Shown: positions 36,963-45,659 of the stretch, one piece after another
How the letters are laid out: every line of letters begins with the position of its first letter
Numbering within the stretch: position 1 is the stretch's first letter
Assembly (NCBI GenBank): GCA_001801465.1
Contig: MGXT01000022.1
Location: 1 to 48,237 of the forward strand
Direction of reading: 5' to 3'
Origin: Gammaproteobacteria bacterium RIFCSPHIGHO2_12_FULL_35_23
GTDB taxonomy: Bacteria; Pseudomonadota; Gammaproteobacteria; UBA12402
Length of the DNA: 48,237 bases
The notes under the pieces: generated by a model
What the model saw: the letters and a program-made list of their open reading frames with translations, nothing else
Database searches by the model: none
What the model was told of the DNA's origin: nothing
Made by a program: the position numbers and the translations under genes

Positions 36963-37283
36963 CTATCGTTATCTCTTTCATGTTGATATTTTATTAAACT
37001 GCCAAGAAGCATAAGTAAATTTACCTGCTTGTCGCGACCTCATAAAAAAGCCACTTTTTGATCAAAGAGCTTTGGCTCTATAATCTTTTAAACATTTATT
37101 GATCCATCAATTTCTTACTATTTATAAATACTGAACCAAATTTTCTTACTATTCAAAATTATAAAATCAGCATTAGATTTATAAATTTATAAAAATCAAT
37201 GGATTATAATTAAAATTGACAGTTATGCTGTGCTCTGACTTTTTTCAAGGCAGCACTGCTTTAAAAGTGCCTAGGTTTTCTAA
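36963..37283. other. 321-base stretch without a gene
   Basis: I see no coding region or RNA gene here. The stretch is very AT-rich. It holds one short hairpin (agagc/gctct at about 37068-37081), followed by an AT-rich tail that could weakly terminate the upstream nucleotidyltransferase gene. Near 37249-37272, aggca and tgcct form a second small inverted repeat. Neither is strong. Confidence 0.5.
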
Positions 37284-38126
37284 CTAACCACCCAAAAAAT
37301 CAATCACTAATCGATTAAATTCTAACGGGCGTTCAAGCTGAGGAATATGGCCACAACAATCCAATAACTCTATTTTCACATGAGGAATAAGCTTTTTAGC
37401 CGCCGGTACATGAATGTCGGTTGCCAACAGATTATCTTGTTTTCCCCAGATTAATAAAACTGGCACATCTTTTAACTCAATAAATCTATGCCACAGTGGC
37501 TGTAATGTTGTAGCTAAAATACCCTGCCAGTCAGTATTATGCTTTGTAATGTACTGCACTACTTTTTGAGTTTTTGAATCATGCGCTAAAGGATACAAAA
37601 TATTAACTAACTCTTCTGTAATCACAGCTGGATCATAGACATTAGTTTTTAATGCTTTAGTAAAAATGGATTTAGAAATATTTGTCAAGATCTTCCCTAT
37701 AATCGGTCTACCCATAAGCCTAAAAAAGATAATAACCTGCAAAGCAAACCCTACTCCATCAGCTAAAACCAATTTTTTTATTTGCGGTAAATTATTTAAA
37801 GCAAATTGAAGTCCAATTGCCCCGCCTAATGAGTGCGCTGCCAAGTGCATGGACTCAATACCTAATGCCTGACAAAACTTTGCCACAAACTCAGCAAAAA
37901 AATTTAAGTCATAGATAACATTTGGTTTATCACTTTTACCAAAACCGGGTAAGTCTAAAAGCACAACCCGATAATGTTTAGCTAATTCAAATATATTCTT
38001 ATGCCAATATTCTATACTAGCATTAATACCATGGAGTAAAAGCAAATAATCTCCCGCATTGCCTTCTTGCCAATACCTAATTTTATAGCCTTCAACAACA
38101 ATATATCGATCTTGTGGTAAATCCAT
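37284..38126 (-). CDS. Alpha/beta hydrolase
   Basis: A serine hydrolase of the alpha/beta-hydrolase fold, 280 residues from the ATG at 38126, which has an agg site 6 bases upstream. A GTG at 38141 would add five residues and overlap the neighbouring stop. Oxyanion HG is in LLLLHGINASIEYW, the nucleophile in AAHSLGGAIGLQF, the acid near LLIWGKQDNLL, and the His in DCCGHIPQLERP. The set is complete. It lies downstream of two genes on the minus strand, probably cotranscribed. The substrate is unknown. Confidence 0.87.
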   Translation of the reverse strand: MDLPQDRYIVVEGYKIRYWQEGNAGDYLLLLHGINASIEYWHKNIFELAKHYRVVLLDLPGFGKSDKPNVIYDLNFFAEFVAKFCQALGIESMHLAAHSLGGAIGLQFALNNLPQIKKLVLADGVGFALQVIIFFRLMGRPIIGKILTNISKSIFTKALKTNVYDPAVITEELVNILYPLAHDSKTQKVVQYITKHNTDWQGILATTLQPLWHRFIELKDVPVLLIWGKQDNLLATDIHVPAAKKLIPHVKIELLDCCGHIPQLERPLEFNRLVIDFLGG

Positions 38127-38133
38127 TTTAAAC

Positions 38134-38472
38134 CTATTCACTCATGATGGGTCTGCGCTCAGACAAACGAATCCAGCCTTTAATAATTCTATAAATAGCC
38201 CAAATCCAAACAATTACTAATAATATATAACCGACCAACACAAAAATTAATACTGCACCAATGATAGATAAAATAATCCAATACCAAAAAGTTTTAATCT
38301 GCCAACGATAATGAGTTTCTAACCAAGTTCCACGCACATCATCTAGCTTTATATAGCTGATGATTACCGCAATGATTGCTGTGACTCCGCTAAAAAAGCC
38401 TAGTGCTTGTAATAAATAAATAATGTGGGCAAAAGTAATGCTGCTATCAAGATTCTCTACAGGTTGGCGCAT
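38134..38472 (-). CDS. DUF4870-like small membrane protein
   Basis: A 112-residue protein with three hydrophobic helices, resembling DUF4870 (Tic20-like). The pattern includes DVRGTWLETHYRWQIKTFWYW (in part) and two helices after it (ILSIIGAVLIFVLVGYILLV). I use the ATG at 38472 with agggag 8 bases upstream rather than the frame start at 38505. It overlaps the end of the glutamine amidotransferase gene by 26 bases and leaves 7 bases to the chosen hydrolase start. Function is unknown. Confidence 0.78.
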   Translation of the reverse strand: MRQPVENLDSSITFAHIIYLLQALGFFSGVTAIIAVIISYIKLDDVRGTWLETHYRWQIKTFWYWIILSIIGAVLIFVLVGYILLVIVWIWAIYRIIKGWIRLSERRPIMSE

Positions 38473-39175
38473 AGTGACTCTCCCTAATAGTATACAAATT
38501 ATCAAGCAACTGATGCATTATTATAGCAGATTTTGTAAAACAAGATTGATTTGCTAAAATTTTTTCTGCGGATTGCACTTGCGAACCAGGTGTTAGCTCT
38601 TCAGCAAATCTCTTTATTAAACTAGTAGCAATTTGTTCGGTTGTCTCCAAATGGAATTGTAAAGCTAACACATTATTTCCATAAACAAAACCTTGATTAA
38701 CTGTATGTTGATTAAAAGCAATACGCTCAGCTCCTTTAGGAATTGAAAAAGTATCACTATGCCAATGAAAAGGTGTAAAATGATTAGCAATATTATGAAA
38801 TAAGGGATGCTTATGAGCCGCTGGAGTTAACTCAACCAGAAACCAACCTATTTCTCTGTTAGGTGAACGTGAGACAGCCCCACCAAGTACCTCTGCAAGC
38901 AATTGTGCACCTAAGCATATACCAAGCACCTGTTTACCACTCATAATGGCCTTATGAATAAATGCTTTTTCTCGAATTAGCCAAGGGTATTTATCTTCTT
39001 CATAAACAAACATTGGGCCACCCATAATAATCAGCCAATCAATTTCTTCTATACTGGGCAACATTTCATTATCAAATAAACGGGTAGAGGTTAAATTAAA
39101 GCCTTTTTCATGGACCCAAGATTTAATACTACCCAAACCCTCAAAAGGTACATGTTGTAAATAATGTATATGCAT
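38447..39175 (-). CDS. Class I glutamine amidotransferase-like protein
   Basis: A 242-residue protein of the GATase1 fold, related to GMP-synthase-like amidotransferases of the YfeJ type. Catalytic triad: Cys in LGICLGAQLLAEVLGG, then His and Glu in LQFHLETTEQIA. HYLQHVPFEGLGSIKSW at the N-terminus and IDWLIIMGGPMFVYEED are typical of this subgroup. There is no synthetase domain, so it may hydrolyse small gamma-glutamyl or related amides. It heads a three-gene minus-strand run. Confidence 0.85.
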   Translation of the reverse strand: MHIHYLQHVPFEGLGSIKSWVHEKGFNLTSTRLFDNEMLPSIEEIDWLIIMGGPMFVYEEDKYPWLIREKAFIHKAIMSGKQVLGICLGAQLLAEVLGGAVSRSPNREIGWFLVELTPAAHKHPLFHNIANHFTPFHWHSDTFSIPKGAERIAFNQHTVNQGFVYGNNVLALQFHLETTEQIATSLIKRFAEELTPGSQVQSAEKILANQSCFTKSAIIMHQLLDNLYTIRESHYAPTCRES

Positions 39176-39244
39176 AGACCTAATATTGAATTAATTTTAT
39201 TTAGATGCCATTATGATACTTAATTTTATAAGGATTTACAGCCT

Positions 39245-40333
39245 ATGGATACAAAATTTAGCAGCCGACCTTTGCTAACTTTGAAACTAGCAATAGTAGG
39301 AGGCATAGCCGGTCTAGGCTTTTATTTTATTCCTCAGCTAGGTTTTAATTCTTTTATTACCGATGCCCTGCGGTTTGCAATTCTTATTGCTGCAAATTTA
39401 TATGGGTTTGCCACCCCTATTAATTTTATCAAGCGTTTTATTATAACTAGCCTAGGCATTGTAATTATTTATGCTTTTTTAGGGGCTACTATTACTAATT
39501 CTTATCAATTTCCTTATAGTCCAAATACCTATGCCAGCTTATTATTCTTAGCCAGCTTTTATATTGCCTTTTGTTTTCAACAGACCTATTTAGAAATAGC
39601 AAACAACCGTAGTTACAAGCTTACTTATTCAGAAATAGCCTGGAATTACGCTTTTATTATTTTGATCAGCCTGATTTTTACTTTAATTTGTCAACTTATT
39701 TTATTAATTAGTAGTTATCTATTTAAAAATTTTGGTTTTGCTTTTTTCTATACTTTAATTACCTCTAGCGCTTTCTCTTATCCTGTCTCAGGTTTATTAC
39801 TAGGCATTGGGATAGCTATTTGTAAAAAATATACTACCATTATCATTGCCTTACGACGCTTAGTATTTGCTTTGAGCTATTTCCTGCTACCAGTATTAGC
39901 CGCCATTGGAATATTGTTAGTAATTGCTTTAATTTTTGGTACTCAGCACACAACTGGATCAGCTGATTCATTTGTATTACTAACAATCATTGCTTTATTT
40001 TTGATTAATGCAGTCTATCAGTTGAAAGAACAGACCCTACCTTATCCACACTTCCTTACTTACCTGATTAATATATTTATTATTGTCTTACCCATTTTTC
40101 CTAGTTTATCAATTTGGCAAACTATTCATTCGCCTACAATGAGTAATATTAAAAACAATCTTCAGATGGATATAGGTTTTTATTCAATTTTATTGCTTTA
40201 TAGTCTGGGTTATTTGATTACTTTATTCAGTAGTAAAACCCGATGGTTAAAATGGTTACCTGAAATCAATATTATCCTAGGGATTATTACTTTAATAACA
40301 GGTTTAATTATCAATATCCCTATTATTAATTAA
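39245..40333 (+). CDS. Multi-pass membrane protein, DUF4153-like
   Basis: A 362-residue protein with about ten transmembrane helices and little soluble sequence. The pattern (KLTYSEIAWNYAF, then a helix-rich middle with RRLVFALSYFLLPVLA) resembles DUF4153 proteins, but I am not sure of the family. It has an aagga ribosome binding site. It is convergent with dotA, with only 3 bases between the stops, so it may share a bidirectional end with the secretion locus. Function is unknown. Confidence 0.72.
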   Translation: MDTKFSSRPLLTLKLAIVGGIAGLGFYFIPQLGFNSFITDALRFAILIAANLYGFATPINFIKRFIITSLGIVIIYAFLGATITNSYQFPYSPNTYASLLFLASFYIAFCFQQTYLEIANNRSYKLTYSEIAWNYAFIILISLIFTLICQLILLISSYLFKNFGFAFFYTLITSSAFSYPVSGLLLGIGIAICKKYTTIIIALRRLVFALSYFLLPVLAAIGILLVIALIFGTQHTTGSADSFVLLTIIALFLINAVYQLKEQTLPYPHFLTYLINIFIIVLPIFPSLSIWQTIHSPTMSNIKNNLQMDIGFYSILLLYSLGYLITLFSSKTRWLKWLPEINIILGIITLITGLIINIPIIN

Positions 40334-40336
40334 GCT

Positions 40337-42847
40337 TTACGTACTGGATCCACCAGCACCACCACCTGATGAACCACCGCCAGCACCACCACCTGATGAA
40401 CCACCACCTGATGAACCACCACCAGCACCACCACCTGATGAACCACCACCAGCACCACCACCTCCACTCGATGTATCAGAACCTCCGGATGTTGAGCTAG
40501 TGCCCGATTGCAAACCTTCCCCTCCTCCTTTAATATTTTTCTGCAGATTTGCCCCTAATTTAGTCTGCCCCATGGCAGTGCCAGCACCTTTATGTGCCAT
40601 TCCCCCGGCAGCACTCTTCTTACCGAAATCAGGCATACCTGAGCCAGCTGTTTGCCCAGCGCCACTTTTCGCCATGCCAGAAACTTCTTCTTCGCCTTTT
40701 GCATATTCACCAAATTGATGCTGTCCACCAATCCAGCGTAAAACTGCATCAGGTACAATATGAATTAAAGCAAAACAGCGATTGATTAACACAACAATCA
40801 GTGAAACATAAATAACAATATAGAGTACTAATTGTAGGGGTCCTACCCCATAACCCGAAGTTTTGCTTACAGGATTACCACTATCATCCATGGCGGTACC
40901 AGCATTAGAAAGTAGAACAAAATCAAAGGTTGCATTGACAAAATCAACTGCCACACGTGCTAATAACATACCGCAAATTAAACCGAATATCATTAATGTA
41001 GGTCTAGTAAACACATTGGTAATTAACATCACTGCGGGATCAGCACGGCCCAGCATACCCTCACCACTTGGATGAGTAAGCCCCATTGCTACCATGGGTG
41101 CAGCTAACATTGTTTCAATGACTGCAATTAACCACCCCAATACACCAAATAAAAAGATTATATAGGGCACCAGCGGCACATACACCGATAAGGTAAGTCC
41201 TGCTACATAAAAAATAGACATAAAAGCAAAGAGTACCGTCATGACTTTTGCTAAAATCATTGCTATCCCTGCAAATGGGTTAAAACCTGTACAAGCTGCA
41301 GTAAGTGAAATAGCAATCACTAAGGCAAGCATAGTAATGAACCAAAAGAAATCGGTAATATTAATGATATTCTCACCTAATTGTTGTAACCCAAAAATAG
41401 GATCTTGACCCGATTGGACAATACTACCACTAAAAGGATTTGTACCACCTGTAATCATGCCCACAAAAGCTTCCACAATCCAATTAGCAAGCACTTTCAT
41501 CGGCCCACCTAGCCCATTAGCACCTGCTGAACCGAATTGCCAAGCTGCATTAGCGGTAGTCAACTGGGCTAATTGCGGGGCCCAAGGTAATGCATTTGCT
41601 TCACTGTTAGCTAAGGCCAGTTTGATGCTGGTTTGCAGGGTACTATCAATCGGGTCTGAATTTCCTGGCAGTTGGGTTGAAACTTTTGAAGCAATAGACG
41701 AAATATCTGTGGTACCTTGATAAGCCTGACTCAGTTGATGATAAAAACTTCCTGCAAAAGCCCAACCATAGTTTTCTGCTAAATTGGTTAAAATTCCTTT
41801 TACTGATTGCTGTTCAATAAGCTGCTGATAAGTAGTCAAGGCCTGATTAATGTTATCAGCCACGGTAGTCGCGGTCGTCACAATAGGTGTGCCGGCAATA
41901 CAAGAAGAGCCTGTGGCTGGATCAATATTATTAGCATTAGTAGGCGGCGTTCCAGGCGGTGTACCGCAAGTATAAACAAACTCCATCGCAGCCGTATTGA
42001 GTAAAGGTAAAATCGTTTGCACGGAGGAGTCAATAGCCTGCGCTTGCAAATAATTACTATAATCGGAGCCAGGTGTCGCTGTAGAATTATAATAAGCAGG
42101 ATTAGGATAGCTAAAACTACCACAAGTCCCTTGATCTGATTGATTAGCTTGCGAATTACCAGCTCCTGATAAAGTAAATGGAAAATAATAAACAACCATA
42201 CTATTATCAGACGAATAGGTACGCAGCGGTTGAGAAGTATCATTTCCCATTGAAGCATTGGAATTATTGGCTTGATAATACAAATGCATACAGCTTAAAC
42301 CAACAAACACATCTTCTAATTTAGTGCCCATCTGAATTTCTAATTGATTAGTTATCCCGGATCCAGGGGGAGGAGCCACACTTTGTGTTGTGACATAATT
42401 AATTACTTCATCCCATACTGTATCAGCAGCACCAGCACCCTGCAGGACAATCCACATCATTATAATTTGTAACATGCAGTAACCTGTTGCGGTTGGAATC
42501 AACAAACCAATCCCAGCCACAGATCTTAACGGCACCCAAAGGGAGTCCATGTTTTTCCCTAAAAATTGACCTTCTTTTGCCGTGTTAATAGCCCCTAAAA
42601 CTGTTGCATACCCCACTACCACCGTATTGAGCACTAACATCACTTCGTTGAATTTCTCAAACATATGACCCAATAAGCCATATTGTCCTTGCAAAACACC
42701 GCCTACTTGGCCAAAAATATTTTGTAAAAAAACATAGGATTGATCATCCGGTGCTAAAGTAAAAAACTGGGCCAAACCAGGGTCGCCATTGGCGGCATAA
42801 GCACCAGCTGAAATAAGGAGTAAAGAAAAAAGCGCTAAAAATCTCAT
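40337..42847 (-). CDS. dotA: DotA, type IVB secretion inner-membrane protein
   Basis: Polytopic inner-membrane component of the Dot/Icm type IVB secretion system. The 836-residue protein has a cleavable-looking signal (MRFLALFSLLLISAGAYA), then the DotA segment with FNEVMLVLNTVVVGYATVLG and SLWVPLRSVAGIGLLIPT. A large Thr/Asn/Gly-rich periplasmic region and C-terminal membrane helices follow. Length is close to Coxiella DotA and shorter than Legionella DotA. The C-terminus after the last helix is unusual: about 40 residues of GGGSS/GGGAG repeats. It overlaps icmV by 4 bases, as expected for an icmV-dotA pair. Confidence 0.93.
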   Translation of the reverse strand: MRFLALFSLLLISAGAYAANGDPGLAQFFTLAPDDQSYVFLQNIFGQVGGVLQGQYGLLGHMFEKFNEVMLVLNTVVVGYATVLGAINTAKEGQFLGKNMDSLWVPLRSVAGIGLLIPTATGYCMLQIIMMWIVLQGAGAADTVWDEVINYVTTQSVAPPPGSGITNQLEIQMGTKLEDVFVGLSCMHLYYQANNSNASMGNDTSQPLRTYSSDNSMVVYYFPFTLSGAGNSQANQSDQGTCGSFSYPNPAYYNSTATPGSDYSNYLQAQAIDSSVQTILPLLNTAAMEFVYTCGTPPGTPPTNANNIDPATGSSCIAGTPIVTTATTVADNINQALTTYQQLIEQQSVKGILTNLAENYGWAFAGSFYHQLSQAYQGTTDISSIASKVSTQLPGNSDPIDSTLQTSIKLALANSEANALPWAPQLAQLTTANAAWQFGSAGANGLGGPMKVLANWIVEAFVGMITGGTNPFSGSIVQSGQDPIFGLQQLGENIINITDFFWFITMLALVIAISLTAACTGFNPFAGIAMILAKVMTVLFAFMSIFYVAGLTLSVYVPLVPYIIFLFGVLGWLIAVIETMLAAPMVAMGLTHPSGEGMLGRADPAVMLITNVFTRPTLMIFGLICGMLLARVAVDFVNATFDFVLLSNAGTAMDDSGNPVSKTSGYGVGPLQLVLYIVIYVSLIVVLINRCFALIHIVPDAVLRWIGGQHQFGEYAKGEEEVSGMAKSGAGQTAGSGMPDFGKKSAAGGMAHKGAGTAMGQTKLGANLQKNIKGGGEGLQSGTSSTSGGSDTSSGGGGAGGGSSGGGAGGGSSGGGSSGGGAGGGSSGGGAGGSST
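40349..40464 (-). repeat. Tandem repeat encoding the Gly/Ser tail of DotA
   Basis: Four copies of a unit, two of 27 bases, one of 24 and one of 15, followed by a partial copy. Each is built of ccacc/ccagcaccaccacctgatgaa-type blocks on the + strand. Read in frame on the minus strand they encode SSGGGAGGG. The truncated 15-base copy suggests recent slippage. Confidence 0.9.
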
Positions 42848-43308
42848 GATTTTGGCTCCTCAACTTTATTCTGCAACCATTCATTCACACTACAGCCTAA
42901 TTTTCGATGCTTAATTTGAAATATCCAAAACCGACAGGTACACATCTTTACAAAAAAGAAAACACTAATCAGTAAAGACAAAACTGCTGGGCCCACGTGT
43001 AAACTAAATATTAAATTAATCGCATAAAGCACCATACCTAAACTTAATAAACCAAATAGCCAAGCTTGACCTGCCAAATTCTTCTGCCGCCTGCTTAAAT
43101 CTTGTTCAGTTAAATTGAGTCGATTAGTAGCTTCTGCAAAAGTTTCACTTTGATTAACTGTAGTTGGTTTATAAAAAGGCCGTAAGAATCTAATAAGACC
43201 TTTGGTATTATTTTTAAGAAAGCTAAACCCTAACCAAGCTGGCACATTAGCAACTGTCTTAATGGTACCTTTAATAACACGTGACGGGCGCAAAAAGCTA
43301 AAGTTCAT
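42844..43308 (-). CDS. icmV: IcmV, Dot/Icm secretion component
   Basis: Inner-membrane component of the Dot/Icm system, 154 residues (Legionella IcmV has 151). It has a basic N-terminus (FLRPSRVIKGTIKTVANVP), two adjacent helices in about residues 82-125, and the C-terminal segment FWIFQIKHRKLGCSVNEWLQ typical of the family. The gene overlaps dotA by 4 bases and is divergent from icmW, matching the Legionella arrangement. Role in the complex is not fully known in relatives. Confidence 0.9.
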   Translation of the reverse strand: MNFSFLRPSRVIKGTIKTVANVPAWLGFSFLKNNTKGLIRFLRPFYKPTTVNQSETFAEATNRLNLTEQDLSRRQKNLAGQAWLFGLLSLGMVLYAINLIFSLHVGPAVLSLLISVFFFVKMCTCRFWIFQIKHRKLGCSVNEWLQNKVEEPKS

Positions 43309-43452
43309 GTGCGTGATATCCTACGGGTGGTCTTGATCAAAAATATACCATATTTTCGTGAGTAAACCAATCCTTTTTTATCCCTCATAAATCCCTTTTT
43401 TTGTACAAATTAGCTACCAATATGATTAATTGTTGCTTTTTCTAACAACTCC

Positions 43453-43481
43453 TTGATTTATCCTAAATACCATTCTAAATT
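43453..43481 (+). promoter_or_regulatory. Possible sigma-70 promoter for icmW
   Basis: TTGATT and TAAATT hexamers with a 17-base spacer end about 36 bases before the icmW start. Both match the consensus at 4 of 6 positions. The only support is spacing and place in the divergent icmV-icmW gap. Confidence 0.3.
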
Positions 43482-43517
43482 TAGTAAATAGATATTTTCA
43501 AAAAAAGATTGATATCC

Positions 43518-43973
43518 ATGCCCGATATAAGCCAAAAAGCAAGTCTTGATTACTGGAACAGTTACCCTGATTCCATGATTTTCCGGGTTATTGCTTTAAT
43601 GGAAAGCATGGAAAAATGGGTGTATGACGGTGATCCTACTTTAGAGCAAGCCTTAAAACAAATGGGAGATAGCCTAGAAGGAATTGTTAAATTTGAATTA
43701 AAAAAACAAGCAGAGTATCTTAATATTGGTAATCATATTCATATGGGCCGCATTCTGAGAATTATGCAAGCCGTTGATACCACGCATCCAGGTTCAGCCT
43801 CCAGGTTGTTAATGTATGCAGAAGAAAATACTAAGAATGATCAAGATCCTTCCGGACTTTTTTTAAGACGTAACATTGTCTTTGAAAGACTACGTCTCTT
43901 AGCTCGAGTTTTTTCTCAAGAACGCCTACTTTTAGTTCAAAAAGCTTTAGAAAAGGATGATGACAATGCGTAA
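43518..43973 (+). CDS. icmW: IcmW, Dot/Icm type IV adaptor
   Basis: Small acidic cytoplasmic chaperone that, with IcmS, presents effectors to the DotL coupling complex. The ATG at 43518 gives 151 residues, the same length as in Legionella; the TTG at 43509 is a less likely start. Conserved stretches: DPMIYRV-like PDSMIFRVIALMESMEKW, HPGSASRLLMYAEE, and GLFLRRNIVFERLRLLARVF. icmS is not in this window. The start lies 209 bases from the icmV start. Confidence 0.95.
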   Translation: MPDISQKASLDYWNSYPDSMIFRVIALMESMEKWVYDGDPTLEQALKQMGDSLEGIVKFELKKQAEYLNIGNHIHMGRILRIMQAVDTTHPGSASRLLMYAEENTKNDQDPSGLFLRRNIVFERLRLLARVFSQERLLLVQKALEKDDDNA

Positions 43974-44439
43974 AAATTTTAATTTTTTAGTTGCAGCTAT
44001 TTTAGCTTCTATAGGAATAAGTTTTACTACTCAAGTTGAAGCTCAACAGCTTTCACCTGTTCAACAACAAAATTTAGCCTTACAACAAAGAGCAGAACAA
44101 TCTTCTCTACAATCGAAACAAAATCAATTAACTCAAGTCAAATCCTTAGCGATTAATGCCGTACAGGGCAATAACCCAACCCCGCAATCGATTCAAAGCT
44201 CTTCCGATGCGACTTTTTCTAATACTGCCGCACCCCAATTACCTACTTGTGATTGCTACGTTAATATTACCGCAAATACCAATCCCAATAACTTTACTTA
44301 CAATCCAAGTGGACAGCGCATGGCGCGCATTAACCCTGCTTGTCAATGTGCTACGCAAGCTTCACAAACTAACTCCAACAATAATTTAACTAACCCAGGT
44401 CAATCTTCACAACCTACAAATTTTAATATCAATTATTAA
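43966..44439 (+). CDS. Unknown secreted protein between icmW and icmX
   Basis: A 157-residue protein I do not recognise. It overlaps the last codons of icmW by 8 bases and starts with its own aaagga site. A signal peptide is clear (NFLVAAILASIGISF, then TTQVEAQQ as a likely cleavage region). A Gln-rich segment and a Ser/Asn-rich tail with two cysteine pairs (CDC, CQC) follow, so the mature protein could form disulfides in the periplasm. In Legionella nothing lies between icmW and icmX. It is probably cotranscribed with both and could be an accessory secretion component. Confidence 0.78.
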   Translation: MRKNFNFLVAAILASIGISFTTQVEAQQLSPVQQQNLALQQRAEQSSLQSKQNQLTQVKSLAINAVQGNNPTPQSIQSSSDATFSNTAAPQLPTCDCYVNITANTNPNNFTYNPSGQRMARINPACQCATQASQTNSNNNLTNPGQSSQPTNFNINY

Positions 44440-44453
44440 AAGGATAAATAGCT

Positions 44454-45497
44454 ATGAAAAAAGTATCACGATTCGCATCAGCCATTATCCTTAGTGCTTG
44501 TCTTGCTTCTTCTGCACAAGCGCACAGTATTTTTAGTGCGTTAAAAGATATTATTGATATCTTGCCTGAAATTTTTAATGCTGTGAAAGGAGTGCCTAAT
44601 TTAGCGGTACAAACCATTAGCTTTGCTACCCAAGCTATTTCGCTGATTGGCATGGGGCCTAGTACTTTAGGCGGCTCAGGTTTGTCTGCTAACTTAATAC
44701 AAGTTTCTACCTATCAAGGTGCCTCAACCAATAATACACAATCTTATGGTAGTCAAATTAATAGTAATTATGCTGGTAGCTCTGATACTTTTTCAAATCA
44801 ATTAAATTCTTATAAATCAGGAACTCAAACTTGTACTACCGGGGCTAACGGGCAACCTACTTGCGTTTCTAATATTGATTCTAATACTCTTTATAACACT
44901 AGTAATTTAGGTGGTACTACTTTACCTCAACACGCAGCTGCAGTAGCTTATGCCAATAATGCTTCAGGTGCAGGAATTGGTTTAGCCAAACCTAACTATT
45001 CAACCGCCACACCTGCTGTGGTTAAATACAATGCCTTTTATAATACACAAGCTGCTATTCAATCCAATGCCAACAATAATTTTGCCTCAGCAGTGAGTGA
45101 AAGAACTCCTTATTGTGGAAGCGGCTCTGGTTCTGATAGTAATGGCAACTGTACCACAGGAAGTGGGGGTAGCACTGCTTCCAATAACAGCCCCAAATCA
45201 TTTTTACAAAACGCTTTTCAACTTTTTGCTACTTTTGAAAAATATCAGCAAGAATTATTTGGTGGTCCTCTTGGCAGCTTAGTCATCGGACCTATGATTA
45301 GTGCTGCTCAAACCTTAATGGGCTTACCGCATATGCTAGGTCACGCCAGTGATAGTCTTGATCGAATCAACTCAGGTGTTTCAACTATTCAAACCTCAGG
45401 CAGTCAAAGCATGACCTACACAGTAGGTAATCAGCTAAAAGCCAATGCTGACCAAGAAACCAGCGGCATGCCTTATAAAAAAGAAGCTAGCGAATAA
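44454..45497 (+). CDS. icmX: Probable IcmX, periplasmic Dot/Icm component
   Basis: A 347-residue secreted protein with a signal peptide (ASAIILSACLASSAQA). The mature part is low in charged residues and rich in Ser, Asn, Gly and Thr, with two pairs of cysteines (CTTGANGQPTC and YCGSGSGSDSNGNC). The C-terminal region FLQNAFQLFATFEKYQQELFG and GPLGSLVIGPMISAAQTLMG is more conserved-looking. Place downstream of icmW matches icmX of Legionella, and length is near Coxiella IcmX. I assign it by place and overall build; sequence similarity cannot be confirmed by eye. It has an aaagga ribosome binding site and a strong hairpin after its stop. Confidence 0.62.
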   Translation: MKKVSRFASAIILSACLASSAQAHSIFSALKDIIDILPEIFNAVKGVPNLAVQTISFATQAISLIGMGPSTLGGSGLSANLIQVSTYQGASTNNTQSYGSQINSNYAGSSDTFSNQLNSYKSGTQTCTTGANGQPTCVSNIDSNTLYNTSNLGGTTLPQHAAAVAYANNASGAGIGLAKPNYSTATPAVVKYNAFYNTQAAIQSNANNNFASAVSERTPYCGSGSGSDSNGNCTTGSGGSTASNNSPKSFLQNAFQLFATFEKYQQELFGGPLGSLVIGPMISAAQTLMGLPHMLGHASDSLDRINSGVSTIQTSGSQSMTYTVGNQLKANADQETSGMPYKKEASE

Positions 45498-45505
45498 ATT
45501 ATTCT

Positions 45506-45545
45506 TTGATTAGGTTCAGGTTGAACCTAATCAATAACTTATCTC
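45506..45545 (+). terminator. Hairpin after icmX
   Basis: A perfect 13-bp stem (45506-45518 with 45522-45534) and a 3-base loop, starting 9 bases after the icmX stop. The T-run after it is broken (taacttatctcttttt), so efficiency is uncertain. It probably ends the icmW-icmX transcript. Confidence 0.65.
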
Positions 45546-45596
45546 TTTTTATCAAAAATAATTTTTATGGAAGGCTATAAGTTTTAGAATTTAGAC

Positions 45597-45624
45597 TTGC
45601 ATTAAATTTTCTACTCGTTACAAT
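45597..45624 (+). promoter_or_regulatory. Possible promoter for the 144-residue secreted protein
   Basis: A TTGCAT box and a good TACAAT -10 box are separated by 16 bases and lie 36 bases before the ATG. The -10 matches 5 of 6 consensus positions, the -35 only 3. Confidence 0.35.
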
Positions 45625-45659
45625 TCGCCCGTCACAAACCCTTATTCAAAGAGGATTTT

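Noticed and set aside
36963..37283. A small RNA or lost gene in the gap before the hydrolase
   Set aside because: No coding frame of note and only two weak hairpins; nothing matches an RNA family I know.
40349..40464. CRISPR-like array
   Set aside because: The repeats are short, contiguous without unique spacers, in frame with dotA and encode Gly/Ser-rich sequence.
40500..40718. Pro/Cys-rich open frames antisense to the dotA 3' end
   Set aside because: They arise from the low-complexity Gly-rich tail read on the other strand.
41878..42258. An out-of-frame 126-codon open frame inside dotA
   Set aside because: It lies within the well-supported dotA frame, has no ribosome binding site and its translation looks like frame-shadow sequence.
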